This document shows positions 52,143 to 59,756 of a DNA stretch of 64,000 bases, piece by piece; the first letter of the stretch is position 1; each line of letters starts with the position of its first letter. The DNA comes from Phytohabitans sp052068095 (GTDB lineage: Bacteria > Actinomycetota > Actinomycetes > Mycobacteriales > Micromonosporaceae). A program made the position numbers and the translations under genes. The notes under the pieces are model-generated. The model was given only the letters and a program-made list of their open reading frames with translations, was not told where the DNA came from and made no database searches. The stretch lies in NCBI RefSeq assembly GCF_052068095.1, contig NZ_JBQHDG010000036.1:14095-78094 (forward strand), read 5' to 3'.

Positions 52143-53387
52143 ATGTACCAGCGGACCGAGCGGACGACCGCCAGCCGGGAGCGCGGGCGCATGTCCTACG
52201 AGCGGGCCACCGCTCACGCGATCCTCGACGAGGCATACCACTGCGCGCTCGCGTTCACTGTGGACGGTGAGCCGCGGGTGCTGCCCACGCTGCACGTCCG
52301 GGTCGGCGAGACGGTGTACGTGCACGGTTCCACCGGCAGCCGCCCCCTGCTGGCCGCGCGCGGCGACGCCGGGCTGCGCGTCTGCCTGACGGTCACCCAG
52401 CTCGACGGGCTGGTGCTGGCCCGCTCGCAGCTTCACCACAGTGCCAACTACCGTTCGGTCGTCGCGCACGGTGTGGCCCGGCTGGTGACGAGCGAGGAGG
52501 AAAAGCGGACGGTCCTCAGCGCGATGATCGACAAGATCGCGAGCGGCCGCTCGGCGCAGACCCGCGTCCCCACCCGCAGGGAGCTCGCCGAGACCGCGAT
52601 GCTGGCGATCCCGCTGCGCGAGGTCTCCGTCAAGGCCCGCACCGGCGGCGTGGTCGAAGACGAGGAAGACCTCGACCTGCCCTACTGGGCGGGCGTGGTG
52701 CCGCTGCGCCTCGTGCCCGGCATGCCCGAGCCGGACACCGGCGTGACCGTGCCGGTGCCGCACAGCCTGCGGCCGCCCCGCTCCCCCTGGCTCACGCCCG
52801 AGCCGATGCACGGCGACCACGTCATCCTCGAGCCGCTCGACATGGCGCACGTCGACGAGCTGTTCGCCGCCACCCGCGACCCGGAGGTGTGGCAGCACCT
52901 GACGCACGGCCAGCCCACCGACCGCGACGGCATGGCCGACGTCGTCGCCGGCGCGCTCCACATGCACCACACCGGCGCGCGCGTGCCCTGGGTCCAGCGC
53001 GACGCGGCCACCGGCGAGGTGATCGGCACCACCTCCTACTACGAGCTCAACGAGGCGAAGCGCTCGCTCGGCATCGGCTACACCTTCTTGAGCCGCCGGT
53101 GTTGGCGCACGGGGATCAACACCGAGGCCAAGCTGCTCCTGCTCACCCGCGCGTTCGAGGAGCTCGGCGCGGTGCGCGTGGTGTGGCACACCGACACCCG
53201 CAACGACCGCTCGCAGGCCGCCATCGAGCGCCTCGGCGCGCGGCGCGAGGGCGTGCTGCGCATGCACCGGCTGCGCGCGGACGGCGCCTGGTACGACAGC
53301 GTCCAGTACGCGATGACCCTCGACGAGTGGCCAGCGGCACATGTGAGGCTGCGGGAAAAGCTTCGCGCTCCGGCGGCCGTCGGGTGA
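52143..53387 (+). CDS. Fusion of flavin split-barrel (pyridoxamine oxidase-like) and GNAT acetyltransferase
   Basis: 414 residues, ATG with GGAGG seven bases upstream. The N-terminal part (about 15-195) is a PNPOx/NimA-like split barrel (ILDEAYHCALAFTVDGEPRV, VYVHGSTGSRPLLAA, NYRSVVAHGVARL). The C-terminal part (about 225-405) is a RimJ/RimL-type GNAT (ILEPLDMAHVDELF, GEVIGTTSYYELNE, NDRSQAAIERLGARREG). The two domains may act on the same small molecule, or one may detoxify. It is likely under the divergent MocR regulator. Substrate unknown. Confidence 0.9.
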   Translation: MYQRTERTTASRERGRMSYERATAHAILDEAYHCALAFTVDGEPRVLPTLHVRVGETVYVHGSTGSRPLLAARGDAGLRVCLTVTQLDGLVLARSQLHHSANYRSVVAHGVARLVTSEEEKRTVLSAMIDKIASGRSAQTRVPTRRELAETAMLAIPLREVSVKARTGGVVEDEEDLDLPYWAGVVPLRLVPGMPEPDTGVTVPVPHSLRPPRSPWLTPEPMHGDHVILEPLDMAHVDELFAATRDPEVWQHLTHGQPTDRDGMADVVAGALHMHHTGARVPWVQRDAATGEVIGTTSYYELNEAKRSLGIGYTFLSRRCWRTGINTEAKLLLLTRAFEELGAVRVVWHTDTRNDRSQAAIERLGARREGVLRMHRLRADGAWYDSVQYAMTLDEWPAAHVRLREKLRAPAAVG

Positions 53388-53397
53388 GGATGGCGCC

Positions 53398-54033
53398 GTG
53401 CTGGGGATCACCGACATCTGGACCTACGTGCTGGGCACGGTCGCCATCATCCTGCTGCCCGGGCCCAACTCGCTCTTCGTGCTCTCCACGGCGGCCCGGC
53501 GCGGCGTATCGTCCGGCTACCGCGCCGCCGCGGGCGTCTTCCTGGGCGACACCGTGCTCATGGTGCTCTCGGCCGCGGGTGTCGCCTCGCTCCTGAATGC
53601 GTACCCGCCGGTCTTCCTGGCCATCAAGTGGGCCGGCGCGGTCTACCTCGGCTACGTCGGCGTCCAGATGCTCCGCGGCGCCTGGCGCCGCTGGCGCTCA
53701 CCCTCACCGGCCACGCCCGCACCGACCGCCGAGCCGGTGGTCAACCCCTTCCGCCGCGCGGCCGTGATCAGCCTGCTCAACCCGAAGGCGATCCTGTTCT
53801 TCATCTCGTTCTTCATCCAGTTCGTCGACCCGGCGTACGCCTACCCCGCCCTGTCGTTCCTGCTACTGGGCTTGATCGCGCAGCTGGCCAGCGCGCTCTA
53901 CCTGACGCTGCTCATCTTCGCCGGCACGTTCCTGGCCGCCCAGTTTCGCCGTCGCCGCCGCCTGGCCGCCGGCGCCACCACCGCGGCCGGCACGCTGTTC
54001 CTCGGCTTCGGCCTGAAACTCGCCACAGGCTAG
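53398..54033 (+). CDS. LysE family amino-acid exporter
   Basis: 211 residues from GTG 53398, 10 bp after the fusion gene, so probably in one unit with it. The first helix ends in LLPGPNSLFVLSTAARRGV, the LysE/RhtB signature, followed by FLAIKWAGAVYLGYVGVQML and AAVISLLNPKAILFFISFF. About six transmembrane helices. An exported amino acid or analogue is likely; which one is unknown. Confidence 0.92.
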   Translation: MLGITDIWTYVLGTVAIILLPGPNSLFVLSTAARRGVSSGYRAAAGVFLGDTVLMVLSAAGVASLLNAYPPVFLAIKWAGAVYLGYVGVQMLRGAWRRWRSPSPATPAPTAEPVVNPFRRAAVISLLNPKAILFFISFFIQFVDPAYAYPALSFLLLGLIAQLASALYLTLLIFAGTFLAAQFRRRRRLAAGATTAAGTLFLGFGLKLATG

Positions 54034-54035
54034 TT

Positions 54036-54147
54036 TCTTTGAGCTACCGCGACGTCCGTCGTGGTCCAGACCGCTGCGCGGGGCCCCCGGGGAAACGCGG
54101 AGCGCAGCGGAGCGTTTTCTTGGGGTGCATTTCCCGCGGCCTCACCC
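54036..54147 (+). repeat. Repeat module A containing module C, copy 10
   Basis: It starts 2 bp after the LysE stop: TTTGAGCTACCGCGACGTCC, GTGGTCCAGACCGCTGC, then module C (54076-54132), then TCCCGCGGCCTCACCC resumes. This copy shows most clearly that C sits inside an otherwise intact A. The 440-bp gap holds this, module D copy 2 and no clear gene. Confidence 0.9.
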
Positions 54148-54197
54148 TGATCGTTTGGCCGGAGACGGCCCCGTCCGGAGCCGGAGGCCTCGCCGGA

Positions 54198-54280
54198 GGC
54201 GCCGACCTAACCGCAACCACAAGCGAAGCTGAGGCCCGCGGGAGCATGCGGCGCGCGACCAAAAGCGGACGTGGGCAAAT
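54198..54280 (-). repeat. Repeat module D, copy 2
   Basis: Minus-strand copy matching 10650-10735: on that strand it reads GTCCGCTTTTGGTCGCGCGC, CATGCTCCCGCGGGCC and GTGGTTGCGGTTAGG in the same order with few differences. Confidence 0.8.
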
Positions 54281-54473
54281 CTGCTTGTAGAAGCCCGACT
54301 CCGGAACGGGACGGCCGGACGGTGGCGTGCCTCGACGATCAGTCACGAATGTCGGGCGGATTATCGCTATACCGGACGATGCGCACCTTCGATATTCTGC
54401 CCGGGCATCGCAGGCAAGTCTCGCGGAAGGAGCCCGCCGGCACCCCGCAGCTGGAGACTGGGCGGGGGTCAGC

Positions 54474-56198
54474 GTGACGCAGGTCGAGCGGTTCACGCCC
54501 CAGGCGCGCGAGGCGTTCCGGGTCGCTACCGACGAGGCGCGGGGGCGCGGCGACACCCGGCTGCTGCCCGCCCACCTCCTGCTCGGCATCCTCCGGCAGC
54601 CGGAGTGCCTGGGTCACCAGCTACTGGTGGCCATGGCCGTGGCGACCGACGACATGTACGAGCGGGTCGATCTCACGCTGCCGGTCCGCACTCCGCACAG
54701 CGGCATCGTGACGCCGGATCCCAGCATCGCCGTGCTCGTCACCCACGCCGCCGGGGAGGCCGCCAACCTCGGCGCCCCCAACGTCGGCACCGAGCACCTG
54801 CTGCTGGCCCTGCTGTGCGTCGGCGGCCTGGCGGCGCTCCAGACCGACGGCGCTCAGGTCGTGGCGATCCGCCAGTACCTGCGGCCCAGCCTCAATGGCA
54901 CGCCGCCGCGTGAGGAGGCCGCGGGCGGTGGGATGCGCGCGGACGGCATCGGGGTGACGGGGCCGCCGGGCAATCCGCACCACACCCGCCAGCCGCCGTC
55001 GCTCGAGTACTACTCCGATCTCGGAAAACGGGTCTTCGCGCGGGCCATCGAGGAGGCACGGGCCATGCACCACTCCCGGCTGGGGGCGGAGCACCTGCTG
55101 CTCGGGCTCCTCTGCCAGCCGGATAGTGCCGACGCGGTGGCGATGGCCAGCCTCGGCCTCACCGAGGCGGCCACGCGCGGGCTGGTACAGGCGTGGCTGG
55201 GTGCCGGCTTCGGGGTCAGCGAGACGCCCCTCGTCCTCAACGCCCGGGGCCGCGACGCGCTGGGGCGGGCATACGAGATCGCCCGGGATTGGGGCGCGCC
55301 GCAGGTCGACTCGCCGCACATCCTGCTCGGCATCCTCAGCCAGCCGGGCGGTGTCGCCGACATGCTGACGCACGCGGGGATCGCGCCCCAGCAGATAAGC
55401 CTGCGCCTCGCGCACATCCTGCAAGGGCGCTTTCAGCCGACCGCCGTCGCCCCGCCGGGTGGGATCGTCGTGATCCTGACCGCCCTGGAGGTGGAGTACA
55501 ACGCGGTCCGCACCGCGCTGGGAAACCTCCAGGCCGTCCGCCATCCGGCGGGCACCATCTTCGAGGTCGGGCAGCTGCCCGGCAGCCCGCAGCCGATCGC
55601 GATCTGCGTGATGGGAGAAGGCACGCAGACCGCCGGGATCATCACGGAACGGGCCGCGGGCATGTTCAACCCGAAGGCGGTGCTGTTTGTCGGCGTGGCC
55701 GGCGCGCTGCACGACGACATCCGGATCGGCGACATCGTCGTCGGCACGCGGGTGTACTACTACCACGGCGGCCAGGAGGACGACAGCGGCTTCCACTCCC
55801 GCCCGCGGTCCTGGGACGCGCCCAACGACCTGGAGCAGCTCGCCCGATATGTCGCGCGGGGCGGCTCCTGGCGGCGGTGGCTGACCGGCGGCGGTCCGCC
55901 GCAGAGCACCGTCCACTTCAGACCGATCGCGGCTGGCGACGTGGTGCTCAACTCCCGCACCTCGCCCCTGGCGACCCAGATCATGCGGCACTACAACGAC
56001 AGTGCGGCTATCGAGATGGAAGGGGCGGGTGTGGCCCGGGCCGCCCACCTCAACCGGTCGATGGCGGCGCTCATCATCCGCGGCGTCAGCGACGCGGCCG
56101 ACGGCACGAAGACGACCGCCGCAGACGCCGACTGGCAGCCGATGGCGGCGGCGAGCGCCGCGGCGTTCGCCTATGAACTGATCGCAAGCCTGCCGTAG
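54474..56198 (+). CDS. Clp_N-repeat protein fused to a nucleoside-phosphorylase-like domain
   Basis: 574 residues from GTG 54474 (MTQVERFTPQAREAFRVATD), with GGGCGGGGG upstream. Residues 1-320 hold four Clp-repeat motifs: LLPAHLLLGIL (near 31), VGTEHLLLALL (104), LGAEHLLLGLL (203) and VDSPHILLGIL (278). They form two Clp_N-type double domains without any AAA+ ATPase. Residues 330-571 are a PNP/UDP-phosphorylase domain: VILTALEVEYNAVRTAL, VGVAGAL (406), AIEMEGAG (512) and IRGVSD (535). Clp_N domains normally bind substrates or adaptors of Clp proteases. The protein looks like a sensor-effector pair in which a bound ligand or protein controls nucleoside cleavage. Different from the protein at 38600 in everything but the effector domain. 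Confidence 0.88.
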   Translation: MTQVERFTPQAREAFRVATDEARGRGDTRLLPAHLLLGILRQPECLGHQLLVAMAVATDDMYERVDLTLPVRTPHSGIVTPDPSIAVLVTHAAGEAANLGAPNVGTEHLLLALLCVGGLAALQTDGAQVVAIRQYLRPSLNGTPPREEAAGGGMRADGIGVTGPPGNPHHTRQPPSLEYYSDLGKRVFARAIEEARAMHHSRLGAEHLLLGLLCQPDSADAVAMASLGLTEAATRGLVQAWLGAGFGVSETPLVLNARGRDALGRAYEIARDWGAPQVDSPHILLGILSQPGGVADMLTHAGIAPQQISLRLAHILQGRFQPTAVAPPGGIVVILTALEVEYNAVRTALGNLQAVRHPAGTIFEVGQLPGSPQPIAICVMGEGTQTAGIITERAAGMFNPKAVLFVGVAGALHDDIRIGDIVVGTRVYYYHGGQEDDSGFHSRPRSWDAPNDLEQLARYVARGGSWRRWLTGGGPPQSTVHFRPIAAGDVVLNSRTSPLATQIMRHYNDSAAIEMEGAGVARAAHLNRSMAALIIRGVSDAADGTKTTAADADWQPMAAASAAAFAYELIASLP

Positions 56199-56257
56199 GT
56201 GGGAGTTCGAAAGGTTTTCGAAGGACTTGACAGGCAATGGGTCAAGGCCGGAATATG

Positions 56258-56275
56258 CCTGTTAACGTGAACAGG
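56258..56275. promoter_or_regulatory. LacI-family operator upstream of the regulator gene
   Basis: CCTGTTAACGTGAACAGG is an 18-bp near-perfect palindrome with the core TGTTAACGTGAACA, 40 bp before the LacI-type start. It fits autoregulation and the other five sites of the locus. Confidence 0.85.
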
Positions 56276-56315
56276 CGAGTTGTTTCACCGGGTTTGAGAA
56301 ACGGGGCCCAGACGC

Positions 56316-57359
56316 ATGGCGGAGCGACGAGACGGCGGAAGCCTATCGGGGCGTGGCCCGCGCCGGCAGGTCGGGATGGTCGATGTGGCCCGGCTGGCTG
56401 GAGTCTCCCACATGACCGTCTCCCGCGTCATCAACGACCAGCCGACCGTCAGCCAGGTGACCCGCCAGCGCGTGCTCGCCGCGATGACCGAGCTCGGCTA
56501 CCGGCCCAACGTCGCCGCCCGCGCACTCGTCACCGGCCGCACCCGCACGCTCGGGGTGGTCAGCATCGACACCACGCTCTACGGGCCCGCCTCCATGCTG
56601 CTCGCCATCGAGCGGGCGGCCCGCGACATCGGATACGCGATCAGCATCGCCAGCCTGCCCAGCGTCGACCGCCGTTCGTTCGGTGAGGCGTTCGAGGCGC
56701 TGATGGCGCAGGCTGTCGAGGGCATCATCGCGATCACACCGCACACCTCGACCACGACGGCGCTGCGCCACGTGCCCAAGGACATCCCGGTGGTGGCGGT
56801 CGAGGGCGGCCGCGCGCCGGTGCCGACCGTCGCCGTCGACCAGCGGCTCGGCGCCCGCCTCGCCACCGAGCACCTACTCTCGCTCGGCCACCGCACGGTC
56901 GCGCACATCGCCGGCCCCGGCGACTGGCACGAGGCCCAGGAGCGCGAGCGCGGCTGGCGCGACGCGCTCACCGACGCCGACCGAGAGATCCCCGAGCTGG
57001 TGCGGGGCGACTGGAGCCCCCGCTCCGGCTACGAGGCCGCCCGCAAGCTGATCGGCGCGGACGGGTTGACCGCCCTCTTCGTGGCCAACGACCAGATGGC
57101 GATCGGCGCGCTGCGGGCGCTCTCCGAGGCCGGCATCCCGGTGCCCGAGCGGATGAGCATCGTCGGCTTCGACGACATCCCGGAGGCCGAGTTCTTCACG
57201 CCGCCGCTGACCACGCTCCGGCAGGAGTTCGGCGAGGTCGGCCGGCAGAGCCTCGCGCTGCTGATGGAGCAGGTCGACGGGGCCCCGCGCTCCCGCCGCC
57301 GCATCGTGATCCCCCCAGAGTTCGTCGTCCGCGAAAGTACCCGCGCCCCCTTGAGGTAG
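56316..57359 (+). CDS. LacI family regulator of the arabinose locus
   Basis: 347 residues. The HTH is at about 21-45 (VDVARLAGVSHMTVSRVIND), preceded by a 20-residue basic tail; a start at MVDVARL (56376) is possible. The periplasmic-binding-type domain begins RTRTLGVVSIDTTLYGPASM and includes VVAVEGGR, ALFVANDQMAIGALRAL and IVGFDDIPEAEFF. It precedes araB directly, and operators of one type surround the locus, so it most likely represses arabinose genes and responds to arabinose or an arabinose derivative. The inducer is inferred. Confidence 0.93.
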   Translation: MAERRDGGSLSGRGPRRQVGMVDVARLAGVSHMTVSRVINDQPTVSQVTRQRVLAAMTELGYRPNVAARALVTGRTRTLGVVSIDTTLYGPASMLLAIERAARDIGYAISIASLPSVDRRSFGEAFEALMAQAVEGIIAITPHTSTTTALRHVPKDIPVVAVEGGRAPVPTVAVDQRLGARLATEHLLSLGHRTVAHIAGPGDWHEAQERERGWRDALTDADREIPELVRGDWSPRSGYEAARKLIGADGLTALFVANDQMAIGALRALSEAGIPVPERMSIVGFDDIPEAEFFTPPLTTLRQEFGEVGRQSLALLMEQVDGAPRSRRRIVIPPEFVVRESTRAPLR

Positions 57360-57363
57360 CCCC

Positions 57364-59040
57364 ATGCCCCATGCTGTTAACGCTAACGAGCCCCCTCGAT
57401 ACGTCGTGGGCGTCGACTACGGCACCCTTTCCGGACGGGCCCTCGTGGTCCGCGTCGACGACGGCGCCGAGATGGGCACCGCCGTCCACGAGTACCGGCA
57501 CGGCGTCATCGACCGCACCCTCCCGGCCACCGGCGCGGCGCTCCCGCCCGACTGGGCGCTCCAGGACCCCGAGGACTACCTCGACGTGCTACGCGTCGCG
57601 GTGCCGGCCGCGATCGCGGACGCGGGCGTCGACCCGGCTCTGGTGATCGGCATCTCCACCGACTTCACCGCGTGCACCGTGCTGCCCACGCTGGCCGACG
57701 GCACCCCGCTGTGCCGCCTGCCGGAGCTCGCCGACCGGCCGCACGCGTACACGAAGCTGTGGAAACACCACGCCGCCCAGGGGCAGGCCGACCGCATCAA
57801 CGCGCTCGCCCACGAGCGCGGCGAGCCCTGGATCAACAGGTACGGCGGGAAGATCTCCTCCGAGTGGCAGTTCGCCAAGGGCCTCCAGCTGCTGGAGGAA
57901 GACCCGGAGGTCTACGCGCGCGCCGAGCGGTGGATCGAGGCGGCCGACTGGATCGTGTGGCAGCTCTGCGGCACCGAGACGCGCAACGTCTGCACCGCCG
58001 GCTACAAGGGCATCTACCAGGACGGCAGCTACCCGAGCGCCGAATACCTGGCAGCGCTCAACCCCGACTTCGCCGGCTTCGTGGCGAAGATCGACCACCC
58101 GCTGCTGCCGCTCGGCGCGCTGGCCGGCGGGCTGACCGCGCAGGCGGCGGCCTGGACCGGGCTGCCCGAGGGCATCGCGGTCGCCGCCGGCAACGTCGAC
58201 GCCCACGTCACCGCACCGGCCGCGCAGGCCATCTCGCCCGGCCAGCTCGTCATGATCATGGGTACCTCCACCTGCCACGTAATGAACGGCGACACCCTCG
58301 CCGAGGTCCCCGGCATGTGCGGCGTCGTCGACGGCGGCATCGTGGCCGGCGGATACGGGTACGAGGGCGGCCAGAGCGGCGTCGGCGACATCTTCGCCTG
58401 GTTCGTCGACTCGTCGCTGCCCGCCGACTACCGGGCCGAGGCGGAGCGGCGGGGCATCGGGCCGCACGAGTACCTGAGCGAGCTCGCCGCCGCGCAGAAG
58501 GTCGGGCAGCACGGCCTCGTCGCACTCGACTGGCACAACGGCAACCGTTCGGTGCTCGTCGACCACGAGCTGTCCGGCGTGATCGTGGGCCAGACGATCG
58601 CCACCCGGCCGGAAGACGTCTACCGGGCGCTGGTCGAGGCCACGGCCTTCGGCACCCGCACGATCATCGACGCCTTCGAGGGCTCCGGCCTCCCGGTCAC
58701 CGAGCTCGTCGCGGCCGGCGGCCTGCTGAAGAACACGTGGCTCATGCAGCTGTACGCCGACGTGACCGGCCGCCCGATCTCGGTGATCGGCTCGGAGCAG
58801 GGCCCGGCGCTCGGCTCGGCGATCCACGCGGCGGTGGCCGCCGGCGCCTACCCGGACGTGCCCGCCGCCGCCGCGGCGATGGGCCGGGTAGAGCGGCGTG
58901 TCTACGAGCCGGACGCCGCGCGCACCAAGGCGTACGAGGCGCTCTACGAGGAGTACAGGCGGTTGCACGACTACTTCGGACGCGGGGAGAACGACGTGCT
59001 GCACCGGCTGCGCCGGATCCGGAACGAGGCACGGGCATGA
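57364..59040 (+). CDS. araB: L-ribulokinase
   Basis: Phosphorylates L-ribulose in arabinose breakdown. ATG 57364 has TTGAGG eight bases upstream, four bases after the regulator stop. The 558-residue FGGY kinase shows VVGVDYGTLSGRALVV, ALPPDWALQDPEDYLDVL, GTSTCHVMNGDTLAEVPGMC and GGLLKNTWLMQLYADVTGRP. All usual AraB regions are present. A LacI-type operator lies inside codons 4-9. It overlaps araD (ATGA). No araA (isomerase) is in the window; it probably lies downstream of 64 kb or elsewhere. Confidence 0.96.
   Translation: MPHAVNANEPPRYVVGVDYGTLSGRALVVRVDDGAEMGTAVHEYRHGVIDRTLPATGAALPPDWALQDPEDYLDVLRVAVPAAIADAGVDPALVIGISTDFTACTVLPTLADGTPLCRLPELADRPHAYTKLWKHHAAQGQADRINALAHERGEPWINRYGGKISSEWQFAKGLQLLEEDPEVYARAERWIEAADWIVWQLCGTETRNVCTAGYKGIYQDGSYPSAEYLAALNPDFAGFVAKIDHPLLPLGALAGGLTAQAAAWTGLPEGIAVAAGNVDAHVTAPAAQAISPGQLVMIMGTSTCHVMNGDTLAEVPGMCGVVDGGIVAGGYGYEGGQSGVGDIFAWFVDSSLPADYRAEAERRGIGPHEYLSELAAAQKVGQHGLVALDWHNGNRSVLVDHELSGVIVGQTIATRPEDVYRALVEATAFGTRTIIDAFEGSGLPVTELVAAGGLLKNTWLMQLYADVTGRPISVIGSEQGPALGSAIHAAVAAGAYPDVPAAAAAMGRVERRVYEPDAARTKAYEALYEEYRRLHDYFGRGENDVLHRLRRIRNEARA
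57375..57388. promoter_or_regulatory. LacI-type operator inside the araB start
   Basis: TGTTAACGCTAACG matches the TGTTANCGNTNACA site at all but the last base. It sits 11 bp inside the araB frame, where a bound repressor would block elongation or overlap a promoter in the end of the regulator gene. Confidence 0.8.
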
Positions 59041-59693
59041 GTTCGGTCGACCAGCTCCGCAAAGACCTCGTGGGGTTGCACGACCAGCTGATCCGCTGGG
59101 GTCTGGTGGTCTGGACCGCCGGCAACGTGTCGGCCCGCGTGCCCGGCGAAGACCTCTTCGTCATCAAGCCCAGCGGTGTGTCGTACGACGAGCTGACCCC
59201 CGAGTCGATGGTGGTCTGCGACCTCGACGGGCAGCTCGTGGAGGGCGACTTCGCCCCGTCGAGCGACACGGCCGCCCACGCCTACGTCTACCGCGAGATG
59301 CCCGAGGTCGGCGGCGTGGTGCACACCCACTCCACCTACGCGACCGCGTGGGCCGCCCGCGGCGAGCCGGTGCCGTGCGTGCTGACCGCTATGGCCGACG
59401 AGTTCGGCGCGGAGATCCCGATCGGCCCGTTCGCGCTCATCGGTGGCGACGACATCGGCAAGGGCATCGTGGCGACGCTGCGCGGGCACCGCTCCCCGGC
59501 GGTGCTGATGCAAAACCACGGCGTCTTCACCATCGGCAAGAGTGCCAAGGCCGCGGTCAAGGCGGCGGTCATGTGCGAAGACGTGGCCCGCACCGTGCAC
59601 ATCGCCCGCCAGCTCGGCGAGCCGCTCCCCATCGCACAGTCCGATATAGACAAGCTCTACGACCGCTACCAGAACGTCTACGGGCAGCGGTAA
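59037..59693 (+). CDS. araD: L-ribulose-5-phosphate 4-epimerase
   Basis: Converts L-ribulose 5-phosphate to D-xylulose 5-phosphate. 218 residues, ATGA overlap with araB. It has the class II aldolase fold with GNVSARVPGEDLFVIKPSGV, the zinc-binding pair HTHS near 95-97 (VVHTHSTYATAWA) and MQNHGVF. Slightly shorter than the E. coli enzyme. Confidence 0.95.
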   Translation: MSSVDQLRKDLVGLHDQLIRWGLVVWTAGNVSARVPGEDLFVIKPSGVSYDELTPESMVVCDLDGQLVEGDFAPSSDTAAHAYVYREMPEVGGVVHTHSTYATAWAARGEPVPCVLTAMADEFGAEIPIGPFALIGGDDIGKGIVATLRGHRSPAVLMQNHGVFTIGKSAKAAVKAAVMCEDVARTVHIARQLGEPLPIAQSDIDKLYDRYQNVYGQR

Positions 59694-59704
59694 CGAAAAG
59701 ACGT

Positions 59705-59745
59705 GGAGGTCTGGCACGGGGATGGTGGGCCCCGGCCAGACCTCC
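59705..59745. terminator. Bidirectional terminator after araD
   Basis: GGAGGTCTGGC pairs with GCCAGACCTCC, with an inner CGGGG/CCCCG stem. It lies between the convergent araD and GH43 genes. Confidence 0.85.
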
Positions 59746-59756
59746 TCGCTTTGCCG

